NCBI GenBank assembly: GCA_025351765.1
Contig: JANXVH010000141.1
Span: 1 to 64,000 of the forward strand
Source: Pedobacter sp.
GTDB lineage: Bacteria > Bacteroidota > Bacteroidia > Sphingobacteriales > Sphingobacteriaceae
Length of the DNA stretch: 64,000 bases
Reading direction: 5' to 3'
The translations under genes were made by a program, and so were the position numbers. The first letter of the stretch is position 1, and the number at the start of each line of letters is the position of its first letter. Below, one piece after another: positions 55,206 to 64,000 of the stretch. The notes under the pieces were generated by a model that made no database searches, was not told the DNA's origin, and saw only the letters and a program-made list of their open reading frames with translations.

Positions 55206-55307
55206 TTGTCTAGAATTTCTACAGAACAGATTATTTACGGAGTAAAAACAAAGATTTCGGGTGCCGACTTCAGTTCATCAGTTTTAGGAGCAGAAGGGGC
55301 GCTCTGA
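55206..55307 (+). pseudogene. Possible short coding remnant (ROK-kinase-like end)
   Basis: An open stretch ends VKTKISGADFSSSVLGAEGA then L and a stop. The SVLGAEGAL ending faintly resembles the C-terminus of ROK-family sugar kinases (short motif ending in a small-residue GA). The match is short and may be chance. Confidence 0.2.
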
Positions 55308-55343
55308 GAGTACGAAGCTAAAGCGAGCTTTTATTTGAGGGCA

Positions 55344-56195
55344 TTAAATATTCTCCCGGATAAAGGAAAGTATTGCTGCAATTGCTTCTGGGTCTATAAT
55401 TATTTTGGCATGCGTAGTGTGTGTGTATGCTGTTGCCTTTACTGCCGTATTTTCTGCAAGAAAGTCCATTATAAATTGAGTAGGAGAAATCTGGTCGTTC
55501 AATTCATATAGCAGTAAATGATTAACAGACGCTTTAAAATCATACATCTTTAAGAGTGAAAAATTTTCAGTGCTTTGCCCGAAAAGTTCTTGAAATGTAT
55601 TGAGGAATTTTTGTTGTTCAGTTAACGTTACGCCAGCTGTAGTCATGCTAGCTTTGAAATTTTCTGTTAAATTGATGAGCGGGGCTATGCTTATCATCAG
55701 CTTGGGTGCCTTTTTGGTTTGTTGTACTGCACCTACGTTAGCCATACCACCCAAAGAGTGACCTATCATTACATCAGGTATACCAAAAGTATCTTCAATT
55801 TGTTTAATGGCTTCAATAAACAAGAATAGGTTGCTTAGCTCGCCTTCAGAACTGCCGTTTCCTGGCGCATCAAAAGCCCAAACTTCTACATTATCTACAA
55901 GTAAAAGGGATTTAACCAGTTCACCAAAATCTGCCGCTTTAGAGCCCCAGCCATGGGTAAGCAAAATTTTTATGGAACCTGCTCCCCATTTAAAAAAATT
56001 GAAGTGCAGTGTAGATTTAGAGAAGTAACGGTCAAATACCTGAAGCGTTGATTGCGATGCTTCTTCCAATAATTGTTGCTGGTGAAGCCTGATCGGCATT
56101 TTTGGAGAGTAGCAGATTAGCTGCCAAAGCAGCTCTTGTAAATTCTCATCTTTGGCTATTTTAACTTCTTCGTAAACCTGCCTTAGGTACTTCAT
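55344..56195 (-). CDS. Alpha/beta hydrolase
   Basis: From the ATG at 56195 the product is 283 aa. The oxyanion segment is ILLTHGWGSKAADF, followed by WAFDAPGNGSSEG and the nucleophile elbow MIGHSLGGMANVGA (Ser about 155). The acidic residue and His near the end (YELNDQISP, THTTHAKIII) complete the triad. No signal peptide. Substrate unknown. It starts 2 bp after the stop of the sterol desaturase-like gene, so the two are cotranscribed and may act on the same lipid. Confidence 0.86.
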   Translation of the reverse strand: MKYLRQVYEEVKIAKDENLQELLWQLICYSPKMPIRLHQQQLLEEASQSTLQVFDRYFSKSTLHFNFFKWGAGSIKILLTHGWGSKAADFGELVKSLLLVDNVEVWAFDAPGNGSSEGELSNLFLFIEAIKQIEDTFGIPDVMIGHSLGGMANVGAVQQTKKAPKLMISIAPLINLTENFKASMTTAGVTLTEQQKFLNTFQELFGQSTENFSLLKMYDFKASVNHLLLYELNDQISPTQFIMDFLAENTAVKATAYTHTTHAKIIIDPEAIAAILSFIRENI

Positions 56196-56197
56196 GC

Positions 56198-57085
56198 TCA
56201 AATGTAACGAATATTCCGCTGCATCTCTTTTGCTGTTTGTGTACTATTGTCATGACTCCAGCCGGGTGGGTAAAAGATATATTTTAGCTTGTTGCGGTAG
56301 CTTGATGTTTTTTTCATGTCTACCCATATTGCTATAAATTCATGAAAGATTATGTTTACCGGTCCGCCGTCTTCTGGTTGCTTGGTCAAGCCAAATTTAA
56401 TTTCTTCTTGGTCAATTTCAGCCTGGAAGGTTCCAAACATTCTATCCCATAGGATGAGTACCATACCCATATTTTTATCCAAATACCTCAAATTACTGGC
56501 ATGATGAACCCGGTGATGAGAAGGGGTAACTAGTATATACTCAATAATAGGGTGTAGTTTTTTTATCGCCTGGGTATGTACTATATTCCCATAAATTTGA
56601 GTAATTAGATAGGCAAACAAAATATCAAAGGCATCAAAACCCACCAGCGCAAGAGGCAGATAAAAAAATACGCGGTATAAGGGCTCAAAAACTGTTGACC
56701 TGAAACCAGTGGTTAGGTTAAAAAATGTTGACGAATGGTGTGTTACATGCATCGCCCAAAAGAACCTTACGTAATGGCCTGTATAATGAAGTACCCAATA
56801 AAGAAAGTCTTGCATTAAAATAAGTGTCAACCAGTATAAAATGATATTGTTGATATGAAAAATACGGTAGTGTAAATACACATAATGTAAAAGCAGGAAA
56901 GTGGCTGCTTTGGTGGTTAGGTTGATAATAAATGCAAATACCATCAGGTATATGTTGGTTAAAGTGTCTTTTTTGTGATAGTGCTCCTTATCTTGATGGT
57001 AACTAAAATACATTTCAACGAGAGTAATAAGGATAACCATACTAAACAGTACGATTACTGAAATGCTTTTGTAAAATTCTATCAT
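56198..57085 (-). CDS. Sterol desaturase / fatty acid hydroxylase family membrane protein
   Basis: The 295-aa integral membrane protein has about four to five helices and the family's His clusters: HYTGHYVRFFWAMHVTHHSS and TPSHHRVHHASN, which bind a di-iron centre. Family members hydroxylate or desaturate sterols, fatty acids or carotenoids. In a Bacteroidota cell the substrate may be a fatty acid, sphingolipid or carotenoid; it cannot be decided here. First gene of a pair with the hydrolase. Confidence 0.9.
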   Translation of the reverse strand: MIEFYKSISVIVLFSMVILITLVEMYFSYHQDKEHYHKKDTLTNIYLMVFAFIINLTTKAATFLLLHYVYLHYRIFHINNIILYWLTLILMQDFLYWVLHYTGHYVRFFWAMHVTHHSSTFFNLTTGFRSTVFEPLYRVFFYLPLALVGFDAFDILFAYLITQIYGNIVHTQAIKKLHPIIEYILVTPSHHRVHHASNLRYLDKNMGMVLILWDRMFGTFQAEIDQEEIKFGLTKQPEDGGPVNIIFHEFIAIWVDMKKTSSYRNKLKYIFYPPGWSHDNSTQTAKEMQRNIRYI

Positions 57086-57244
57086 TTTTTGCTAACGTTG
57101 AAGCTAATTTTCGATCAAGAATCAGGCCTTAGTTGTTACCGAAAAGTTATCTTTTTGTAAAATTCAATTACTGGAAAAATATTGGTAATTTTAGTTTTCC
57201 CATCTTAATTGGGATACTAACTCTATTAATTCAAATAAAAACTG

Positions 57245-59284
57245 ATGAAGAAAACTAAAAAATTGGTGATCCCTATGGTTGCCCTCGGTATATTGGGTTT
57301 GGCGGCTTGCAAAAGTGGTAGCCCTACCGGCCAGCTACATTCGGGGATCAGCGTAAAAAACATGGATACTACCATAAATCCAGGCGATAACTTTACGGCT
57401 TATGTAAATGGTACCTGGGTTAAGAATACCAAATTACCGGCCGACAAGGCTTCTTACGGTGCTGGAGCTATTGTTAATGACAAAGCGCAGGAAGATGTAA
57501 AAGCAATTATAGAGAATGCAGCTAAAGGCAGTCCTAAGAATGGTTCTGAGGAGCAGAAGATTGGTGATTTCTATGAGTCTTTTATGAACATGAAGGTGCG
57601 TGATTCTATCGGCCTTGCCCCTTTAACTGCAGAACTTAAAAAAATTGATGCCATTAAAACTGCTAAAGACCTGGCTTCTTATATGGCTTATGCCAATAGG
57701 GTAGGTCTTAAAATTCCTTTTAACGTAAGCGTTAGCGAAGATTTTAAAGACCCAAAACGTTATATGCTGTTGACATGGCAGGGAGGTTTAGGTTTACCAG
57801 ACCGGGAGTATTATTTTTTAGCAGATGCTAAGTCTGCCGCGCTCCGCGCTAAATATGTACTACACATTGAAAAGATGTTGATGCTTGCAGGTATACCGGA
57901 TGCTAAAATTAAAGCAGCGCAAATAATGGCGCTTGAAACTCAGCTTGCCGGCAAGCAGATGAAGAAAGAAGACACTCGGAATATTGCCGCATTATACAAT
58001 AAATATGCAGTAAAAAGCTTAGGTACCCTTACTCCGGATTTTGATTGGAATACCTTTTTAGCTGGGGCTGGTGTTAAGAATCCTGATAGTATTGTTGTTA
58101 GCCAAGTGGCTTATACCAAGGATTTGAATGCTATATTTAAAGGTACGACAATAGATACATGGAAAAATTATTTTAAATGGGGAGCTGTAACCGGTGCCGC
58201 TACGCTTTTAAATACGGCGCTTGATCAGGAAAATTTTGATTTCTATTCTAAAACCATGTTGGGTATTAAAGTGCAGAAACCACAATGGCGCAGGGCGGTG
58301 AGTATAGTTAATGCCAACCTTGGTGAAATGGTAGGTAAGTTGTATGTGGAGAAACATTTTCCGCCTGCAGCTAAGGAAAGAATGTTAAAAATGGTTAATA
58401 ACTTACTTGAAGCTTATGAAACCAGCATCAAGGCATTGGATTGGATGAGTCCAGAAACAAAGAAACAGGCACTTGTTAAGATTAAAAAGTTTATGCCTAA
58501 AATAGGTTATCCTGATGCCTGGAGAGATTATGGTGCACTGAGCGTTGTTAGAGGTGATTTGTATGGCAATTCCTTACGCGCTACTGAGTTTGAATATAAC
58601 CGGACAATGAACAAGCTAGGTAAGGTAGTTGATCGTAAGGAATGGGGCATGACGCCGCAAACGGTTAATGCTTACTATAACCCTACGCTTAACGAGATCG
58701 TTTTCCCTGCTGCTATTTTACAACCTCCGTTTTTTGATATGGAAGCTGATGATGCGGTAAATTATGGTGGTATTGGTGCAGTAATTGGACATGAAATTGG
58801 TCATGGTTTTGACGATCAGGGCAGTACTTTTGATGGCGATGGTGTACTAAGAAACTGGTGGACTCCAAAGGATCTTTCTGAATTTAAAAAACGCACCAAT
58901 GCGTTGGTAGCGCAATATAACGGTTTTAAAGTTTTTCCTGACCTGAGTGTAAATGGTACTTTCACTTTGGGTGAGAATATTGGTGATCTAGGTGGATTAA
59001 GCATTGCAATGAAAGCTTACAAGGCTAGTTTAGCTGGTAAACCCGCTCCTGTAATGGATAGTTTTACTGGAGAGCAGCGCGTATTAATTGGTTGGGCGCA
59101 GGCCTGGTTAAATAAAGGTAACGAAGAGGCTTTGAGAAATCAGGTGGGTACTGATCCGCATTCTCCCGCTAAATTCAGGGTAAACGGAGTGGTAAGAAAT
59201 ATTCCTGAGTTTTATGAAGCGTTTAAAGTTAAACCTACAGATTCATTATATCTTGCTCCAAAAGACAGGGTTAAAATCTGGTAG
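57245..59284 (+). CDS. M13-family metallopeptidase (neprilysin/PepO-like) lipoprotein
   Basis: The 679-aa protein has a lipoprotein signal (VIPMVALGILGLAAC, Cys22). The N-terminal helical domain (TTINPGDNFTAYVNGTWVKN) and catalytic domain are complete. Substrate loop is VNAYYNPTLNEIVFPAAIL, zinc motif VIGHEIGHGFDDQGS, third ligand ENIGDLGGLSIA, and the C-terminus ends with FYEAFKVKPTDSLYLAPKDR. It acts as a periplasmic or surface endopeptidase on short peptides. A terminator follows. Confidence 0.95.
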   Translation: MKKTKKLVIPMVALGILGLAACKSGSPTGQLHSGISVKNMDTTINPGDNFTAYVNGTWVKNTKLPADKASYGAGAIVNDKAQEDVKAIIENAAKGSPKNGSEEQKIGDFYESFMNMKVRDSIGLAPLTAELKKIDAIKTAKDLASYMAYANRVGLKIPFNVSVSEDFKDPKRYMLLTWQGGLGLPDREYYFLADAKSAALRAKYVLHIEKMLMLAGIPDAKIKAAQIMALETQLAGKQMKKEDTRNIAALYNKYAVKSLGTLTPDFDWNTFLAGAGVKNPDSIVVSQVAYTKDLNAIFKGTTIDTWKNYFKWGAVTGAATLLNTALDQENFDFYSKTMLGIKVQKPQWRRAVSIVNANLGEMVGKLYVEKHFPPAAKERMLKMVNNLLEAYETSIKALDWMSPETKKQALVKIKKFMPKIGYPDAWRDYGALSVVRGDLYGNSLRATEFEYNRTMNKLGKVVDRKEWGMTPQTVNAYYNPTLNEIVFPAAILQPPFFDMEADDAVNYGGIGAVIGHEIGHGFDDQGSTFDGDGVLRNWWTPKDLSEFKKRTNALVAQYNGFKVFPDLSVNGTFTLGENIGDLGGLSIAMKAYKASLAGKPAPVMDSFTGEQRVLIGWAQAWLNKGNEEALRNQVGTDPHSPAKFRVNGVVRNIPEFYEAFKVKPTDSLYLAPKDRVKIW

Positions 59285-59291
59285 TAGTGTA

Positions 59292-59334
59292 AATAAATGG
59301 CCGCTTGATTTGCTCAACCGGCCATTTATTTTTT
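59292..59334. terminator. Terminator between the M13 gene and the CBS gene
   Basis: AATAAATGGCCG (59292-59303) pairs perfectly with CGGCCATTTATT (59319-59330) around a 15-nt loop, with a T run after it. Serves convergent genes. Confidence 0.88.
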
Positions 59335-59761
59335 AACTGCTGATGTAGTTTTCCAGTTGTGATATGGTTTGTTTTTGATCTGCAATAATAAATTTTACTA
59401 GGTCTCCAATAGAGACCATGCCCAGCAATTTTCCATCTTTCATTACCGGCAAATGCCTGATGTGTTTATCAGTCATGATTTGCATACATTTTTCAATGCT
59501 GTCTGCAGGTTGCACGGTAATGGGGTTTGCTGTCATTACTTCATGAATGTTGGTATCAGCAGATGTTTTCCCGTGCAGGATAATCTTTCTGGCATAATCC
59601 CGTTCTGTAAAGATTCCAGTTAACACATCTTCTTTTGTAATAAGCAGGGCGCTAACATTTCGCTCCATCATCAATTGAAGTCCCGAAAGAACAGATGAAT
59701 TTTCAGCTACTGAAAATATTTGCGAGGGCTTCGCATCTAGTAATTGTTGTACCTTCTTCAT
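59333..59761 (-). CDS. Two-CBS-domain protein
   Basis: This 142-aa protein has tandem CBS domains at about 10-65 (NSSVLSGLQLMMERNVSALL, GIFTERDYARKIILHGK) and 75-130 (VQPADSIEKCMQIMTDKHIR, HLPVMKDGKLLGMVSIGDLV). Such pairs bind adenine nucleotides and act as energy sensors. No attached catalytic domain; its partner is unknown. Confidence 0.92.
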   Translation of the reverse strand: MKKVQQLLDAKPSQIFSVAENSSVLSGLQLMMERNVSALLITKEDVLTGIFTERDYARKIILHGKTSADTNIHEVMTANPITVQPADSIEKCMQIMTDKHIRHLPVMKDGKLLGMVSIGDLVKFIIADQKQTISQLENYISS

Positions 59762-59805
59762 AAGTTATTAATTTTTAGCCATTTGAAATTAGCTAAAAAA
59801 AACCA

Positions 59806-61314
59806 CTACAGCAACTCTAAAATTTCATCTACGTACTTTCTATCGTTGGCCAATCGCGGTACTTTGTGTTGGCCGCCAAGTTTACCTTTCTTCTTAAGCC
59901 AATTATAAAAGGTGTTGGCGGGAGCATTATGTACCCTTGGCCGTTTAAGTGCCATGTCTTTAAATCGTTTGGCATCATAATCAGAGTTTACGTCTCTGAG
60001 TGTTTGATCCAATACATCAACAAATTTCTCAAAATCGTTTGGTTGCTGATCAAACTCTATGATCCATTCGTGCCCCCCTACATCTTCTCCCTTAAAGTAA
60101 ATAGGACAAGCAGTGTAATCTTTAAAGACTGCTCCGGTAACATCACATGCTTTGCAAATGGCTTGTTCTGCATTGTCAATGATCACTTCTTCTCCAAATG
60201 CATTGATAAAATGCTTTGTACGGCCAGTAATCTTAATGCGATATGGAGCAATGTTAGTAAATTGTACGGTATCCCCAATCATGTAGCGCCAGAGGCCGCC
60301 GTTTGTAGAGATAATGATTGCATAATTCTTATTAAGCTCAACCTGATCCAGTGAAAGTGTATTTGCATATTCATCATCCAGGTTTTCTATAGGAAGAAAC
60401 TCGTAGTAAACGCCATAATCCAGCATTAAGAGCATTTCATCAGAATTTACTTCATCCTGTATGCCAAAGAAACCTTCAGAAGCATTGTAGGTTTCCAGGT
60501 AATACATGTCTGCACAGGGTATCAGCTCTTTAAACTGCTCTCTATAGGGTTTAAAGTTTACCGCACCATGGGTATAAAGCTCCAGGTTTGGCCATACTTC
60601 AAGCAAGTTATTCTTACCAGTAATTTCGAGTACTTTTTTTGCAAGTACGATGGTCCATGTAGGAACGCCAGCAATACTGGTTACGTTTTCTTTGATGGTG
60701 GCCTCGGCCATCTTTTCCATCTTGATCTCGTAATTGTCCATCAGCGCTATTGAAATATTTGGCGTGCGGTAATATTCTGCCCACATGGGTAGGTTTTTGA
60801 TCAGCACTGCAGATAGATCACCGTAAAAGGAATCTTCATTAAGCTGGTTAATCTGATGACTTCCGCCAAGTACCAGGCCTTTACCTGATAGTATTTGGTT
60901 TTCTGGGCGGTTATTGCAAAATATGGAGAGGAGGTCTTTGCCGCCTTTAAAATGGCACTCCTGTAAAGATTCTTCTGATACAGGAATAAACTTACTCCTA
61001 TCGCTCGTTGTTCCAGATGATTTGGCAAACCATTTAATCTCTGATGGCCAGAGAATGTTTTGCTCGCCGTTTAGCATCCGCTCGATGTAGGGCTTTAGTG
61101 TGTCATAATTTTGAATAGGAACCCTTTCTTTGAATTGCTTTGGGTTTTCGATGCTATGGTAATGGTATTTCTCTCCCCATTCCGTATCTCTTGCACTGCT
61201 AATCAACTTTTGGAACCACTCTTCCTGAACATCATGGGGATATTTCATGAAAAGCTCGATCTGATGAACACGCTTCTTCATATACCATGTAAAAATAGAA
61301 TTTACAATTGCCAT
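59806..61314 (-). CDS. GH3-family acyl-adenylating protein
   Basis: The 502-aa protein has GH3/ANL-type motifs: WFAKSSGTTSDRSKFIPVS (ATP loop), YNASEGFFGIQDE, and GLWRYMIGDTVQFTNIAPYR, with a C-terminal lid domain (RFKDMALKRPRVHNAPANTF). Plant GH3 enzymes join amino acids to hormones; bacterial members are thought to form acyl-amide links on unknown substrates. It lies 16 bp upstream of the conserved lptB-recJ genes on the same strand in reading order recJ, lptB, GH3, which suggests one operon. Confidence 0.9.
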   Translation of the reverse strand: MAIVNSIFTWYMKKRVHQIELFMKYPHDVQEEWFQKLISSARDTEWGEKYHYHSIENPKQFKERVPIQNYDTLKPYIERMLNGEQNILWPSEIKWFAKSSGTTSDRSKFIPVSEESLQECHFKGGKDLLSIFCNNRPENQILSGKGLVLGGSHQINQLNEDSFYGDLSAVLIKNLPMWAEYYRTPNISIALMDNYEIKMEKMAEATIKENVTSIAGVPTWTIVLAKKVLEITGKNNLLEVWPNLELYTHGAVNFKPYREQFKELIPCADMYYLETYNASEGFFGIQDEVNSDEMLLMLDYGVYYEFLPIENLDDEYANTLSLDQVELNKNYAIIISTNGGLWRYMIGDTVQFTNIAPYRIKITGRTKHFINAFGEEVIIDNAEQAICKACDVTGAVFKDYTACPIYFKGEDVGGHEWIIEFDQQPNDFEKFVDVLDQTLRDVNSDYDAKRFKDMALKRPRVHNAPANTFYNWLKKKGKLGGQHKVPRLANDRKYVDEILELL

Positions 61315-61329
61315 AAGGGTTTAATCTGG

Positions 61330-62064
61330 TTATAGATTTTTACTGCGCAATACGAAGTTGGATCCAAGATATACTCTTCTAACCATTTCATTGGCTGCGA
61401 GTACTTCTGGTGTGCCTGATTCCAACAGTTTACCTTCAAATAATAAGTATGCCCTATCTGTTATAGAAAGTGTTTCCTGAACGTTGTGATCGGTAATTAA
61501 TATGCCTATGTTCTTTTGTTTGAGTTTGTAAACTATAGTTTGGATTTCCTCTACAGCTATTGGATCCACACCGGCAAAGGGCTCATCTAATAGGATGAAG
61601 TTTGGACTGGCAGCCAATGCCCTGGCAATCTCTGTCCTTCTTCTTTCTCCTCCAGATAGGAGGTCTCCCCGGTTTTTTCTAACTTTATGCAGGCTGAATT
61701 CGCTGATGAGTTCTTCTAGCTTTTCATGGCGTTCTTCTTTACTCATTTTAGTCATTTCCAAAATGGCCATGATGTTGTCTTCTACGGAAAGCTTTCTAAA
61801 AACGGATGCTTCTTGAGCAAGATACCCGATGCCTTTTTGCGCACGCTTATACATAGCATCAGCGGTGATATCTTCATCATCAAGAAAAATGCTTCCTTCA
61901 TTTGGCTTTATCAAACCTACAATCATATAAAAGGAGGTAGTTTTACCCGCCCCGTTTGGTCCCAGTAAGCCAACAATTTCGCCCTGACCAACAGAGAAAG
62001 AAACGTCGTCTACAACTGTTCGCTGCTTGTATTTCTTAATTAGATGCTCTGCTCTTAATATCAT
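61330..62064 (-). CDS. lptB: LPS export ABC transporter ATP-binding protein
   Basis: The 244-aa ATPase has Walker [15 protein letters not shown] (residues 36-43), a Q-loop YLAQEASVF, signature [17 protein letters not shown] and Walker [16 protein letters not shown]. The ERRR signature and length are typical of LptB, which powers lipopolysaccharide extraction with LptF/LptG. It lies 8 bp after recJ. Confidence 0.95.
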   Translation of the reverse strand: MILRAEHLIKKYKQRTVVDDVSFSVGQGEIVGLLGPNGAGKTTSFYMIVGLIKPNEGSIFLDDEDITADAMYKRAQKGIGYLAQEASVFRKLSVEDNIMAILEMTKMSKEERHEKLEELISEFSLHKVRKNRGDLLSGGERRRTEIARALAASPNFILLDEPFAGVDPIAVEEIQTIVYKLKQKNIGILITDHNVQETLSITDRAYLLFEGKLLESGTPEVLAANEMVRRVYLGSNFVLRSKNL

Positions 62065-62072
62065 TTGGTGTA

Positions 62073-63782
62073 TTAATTATCGATTTTTATCGCTTTGACG
62101 TTTAATTGAATTGTCCGCTGATCTCGCCATACATTTTCCTCAACTGTATAACAAACAGAGAAAGGCTGATTTAGTTGTAAAAGCGTTTCGTATTCTGCGA
62201 GTCCGAATCCAATGCATTCAAAATTTGCTGAATTTAGTTGTTTTATACTAAACTTAAGGTGTTTTTCGCTCACTACCTGCGGATACCTTACCAAGTAAAC
62301 GTTATGGGTAACAAATAATGGGGCGCTGTTATGCGGGCCAAAAGGTGCCATTTGGGCAATGATCCGTTGAAACTTCCCATTTATTTGCAATAATTCTATT
62401 TCACTGTTTATCGTAACTTCCGGACAAAGCAAATCATCAGTTATAGTAGCAGCAACTACTTGCTCAAAGCGCTCTGAAAAGCGGGTAATATTTTCTGGTT
62501 TTAGGGTTAGGCCAGCGGCAAACTTATGCCCGCCAAATTGCTCCATCAAATCTTGACAGGCCAATAGGGCTTCATATAAGTCAAACCCTGCCACAGATCT
62601 GGCAGAACCCGTTAAAAATCCGTTTGATTCTGTTAAAACGATGGTTGGCCGGTAATATTTTTCTGTTAGTCTGGAAGCAACTATACCAATAACACCTTTA
62701 TTCCAGTTCTGGTTGTATACAACTGTTGTTTTTTTTCCTATCAGGATTTCAGATTCGTCTATTAAAGCGAGTGCCTCCGCAGTGATACTTTGATCAGATG
62801 TTTTACGGTCGGCATTTTGCAAGTTAATAAATGCACTCTGTTCCAAAGCGGCATTGTCTTCATCACAGATCAGCATTTTTACAGCCTGATTGCCATGATC
62901 CATTCGCCCTGCGGCATTAATTCTGGGTGCCAGACTAAATACCACATCTGTTATTGTATAGGTTTTTTGCCTGCCAGAGCTATCCATTAAAGCTTTTAAA
63001 CCCCTGCAAGGATTGGAATTTAATTTAAGCAAACCATGATAAGCTAAAATCCTGTTCTCGTCTTCAATTGGTACCATATCGGCGGCAATGCTTACCATCA
63101 CCAGGTCTATGTATTGGAGGAAACCGTTTGGAGACAAGTTGTGTTTTATGCTATAAGCCTGCGCCAGCTTAAAGCCAATGCCGCATCCGGCAAGCTCTTT
63201 AAAAGGATAATTGCAATCTTTACGCTTAGGATCCAATACGGCTACGGCTTGTGGTAATTCATCTCCAGGTAGGTGATGGTCGCATATAATGAAATCAATG
63301 GTTAAGGTTTTGGCATAAGAAATCATTTCGAGTGATTTAATGCCGCAATCCAACGCTATGATCAGTGTGTAATTATTGAGGTGTGCATAATCAATTCCGG
63401 CACGGGAAATTCCATAGCCTTCTTTGTGCCTGTCTGGAATGTAATAAGCTATATTGTTGGTGATTTTATTGAAGAAACTATAGGCAAGCGCAACAGCAGT
63501 AGTCCCGTCTACATCATAATCGCCATAGATCAGTATGTTTTCTTTGTTCGCTATAGCTTCGTCTATTCGTTGAATTGCTTTGTCCATGTCCTTCATTAGA
63601 AAAGGATTGTGAAGCAGTTCCAAACTGGGCCTAAAAAAGTCTTTGGCCTGTTCAAAAGAAGTGATATTTCTTTGTACCAGTATTTCAGCTAAAGTGAGGT
63701 CAATATTTAGATGCTGCGCTAGTAAAATTGCCGACTCCTCATCGCCTTTTGGTGTTTCCACCCATCTTTTCTTCGTCGTCAT
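62073..63782 (-). CDS. recJ: Single-stranded-DNA-specific exonuclease RecJ
   Basis: The 569-aa nuclease has the DHH domain ([31 protein letters not shown]) and DHHA1 domain ([15 protein letters not shown]), followed by an OB-like C-terminal domain. It degrades 5' single strands in recombination and mismatch repair. First gene of a recJ-lptB-GH3 run. Confidence 0.95.
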   Translation of the reverse strand: MTTKKRWVETPKGDEESAILLAQHLNIDLTLAEILVQRNITSFEQAKDFFRPSLELLHNPFLMKDMDKAIQRIDEAIANKENILIYGDYDVDGTTAVALAYSFFNKITNNIAYYIPDRHKEGYGISRAGIDYAHLNNYTLIIALDCGIKSLEMISYAKTLTIDFIICDHHLPGDELPQAVAVLDPKRKDCNYPFKELAGCGIGFKLAQAYSIKHNLSPNGFLQYIDLVMVSIAADMVPIEDENRILAYHGLLKLNSNPCRGLKALMDSSGRQKTYTITDVVFSLAPRINAAGRMDHGNQAVKMLICDEDNAALEQSAFINLQNADRKTSDQSITAEALALIDESEILIGKKTTVVYNQNWNKGVIGIVASRLTEKYYRPTIVLTESNGFLTGSARSVAGFDLYEALLACQDLMEQFGGHKFAAGLTLKPENITRFSERFEQVVAATITDDLLCPEVTINSEIELLQINGKFQRIIAQMAPFGPHNSAPLFVTHNVYLVRYPQVVSEKHLKFSIKQLNSANFECIGFGLAEYETLLQLNQPFSVCYTVEENVWRDQRTIQLNVKAIKIDN

Positions 63783-63786
63783 TTGG

Positions 63787-63816
63787 TTGTATGTTCAAGC
63801 AGGTTCTTTATCTTTG
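63787..63816 (+). promoter_or_regulatory. Promoter for the right-edge MBL-fold gene
   Basis: TTG at 63787-63789, 19-bp spacer, TATCTTTG at 63809-63816: a full match to the phylum consensus. It lies 54 bp before the TTG start at 63871. Confidence 0.6.
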
Positions 63817-63870
63817 CGTTGATATGGTAAATATATCATTTATTCTTTTTTTCTCACTAAGATTACGCCA

Positions 63871-64000
63871 TTGCAAGTTTTCACATTATACGAAGGTTCC
63901 TACTCTGTAGATGCTACTAAAAAGTTTGTTCCATTTGATGATGCTGTAGATAATCCGAAGGATCGTCCAGCTTCTTTGTTTATACATGTGCAGCCATTTT
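63871..64000 (+). CDS. MBL-fold metallohydrolase, N-terminal fragment (cut by window edge)
   Basis: From TTG at 63871 the frame is open to the edge: LQVFTLYEGSYSVDATKKFV, then PFDDAVDNPKDRPASLFIH. This start resembles, from memory, MBL-fold hydrolases of Bacteroidota; the metal motif HxHxDH lies outside the window. No ATG is in frame nearby, so the TTG start is likely but not certain. Confidence 0.6.
   Translation, partial: MQVFTLYEGSYSVDATKKFVPFDDAVDNPKDRPASLFIHVQPF

Overview
The window looks like a chromosomal segment of a Bacteroidota bacterium, most likely of the Pedobacter/Sphingobacteriaceae type. It is AT-rich, and many upstream regions carry the phylum's promoter pattern (TTG, about 20 bp, then TAnnTTTG) with few strong Shine-Dalgarno sites. 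Typical families are present: lipoproteins with a Cys right after a short signal peptide, an OmpA protein with a TSP3 repeat, a DUF2341/LamG surface protein, BadF-type kinases, M61/M13/M1 peptidases and a TetR-TolC-MFP-RND efflux operon. The genus is inferred from gene style, not proven.

Layout. 1-3.1 kb: the N-terminal part of a large DUF2341/LamG surface protein (cut by the window edge), divergent from a 59-aa sorting-signal mini-protein, then a BadF/BadG-type kinase. 3.3-12 kb: M61 peptidase with PDZ domain, receiver-PAS-histidine kinase, DoxX-like membrane protein, vanadium haloperoxidase-like lipoprotein, and a beta-propeller/HEAT/cytochrome c fusion. 12-21.4 kb: fatty acid degradation, with acyl-CoA ligase, an OmpA protein, and a MarR-fadN-fadA-fadE operon that keeps the gene order of Bacillus subtilis fadNAE. 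21.5-22.9 kb: two FKBP-type lipoproteins. 22.9-27.8 kb: a light/DNA-repair neighbourhood with a class I photolyase, a TIGR01777 epimerase, a DASH-type cryptochrome and a CarH/LitR-like B12-dependent MerR regulator; a 110-bp array of 11-bp units lies between the divergent photolyase genes. 27.8-31.9 kb: sucA-sucB, with a dihydrolipoamide dehydrogenase separately at 37.4 kb. 32-37.3 kb: two secreted peptidases and a GT39-like glycosyltransferase. 38.9-45.9 kb: RND efflux operon headed by two TetR genes. 45.9-48.9 kb: murB, an ECF sigma factor of the type often linked to carotenoid genes, a mini cytochrome b5 and a PfkB kinase.

49-55.3 kb is the accessory, decaying part. A tRNA-Asn(GTT) is followed by a tyrosine-integrase pseudogene with at least one frameshift and two nonsense codons. 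Then come a truncated aldo/keto reductase, an SDR-AraC-small ORF unit flanked by related short coding ends, helically phased GATACG repeats, and a YegD-like Hsp70 gene split by a single in-frame stop. A second 11-bp tandem repeat array lies at 55.1 kb. This is best read as the remnant of an integrated element plus neighbouring gene decay.

55.3-64 kb returns to core genome: alpha/beta hydrolase plus sterol desaturase-like pair, M13 peptidase lipoprotein, CBS protein, and a compact GH3-lptB-recJ run, ending with the start of an MBL-fold protein cut by the right edge.

I did not find a complete, clearly new multi-gene system. The best leads are the CarH-like regulator beside two photolyase-family genes with a perfect palindrome, and possible sites in front of the ECF sigma gene. 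Next come the 11-bp helical-period repeats at two loci, and the small-ORF/AraC/SDR unit in the tRNA-Asn island.
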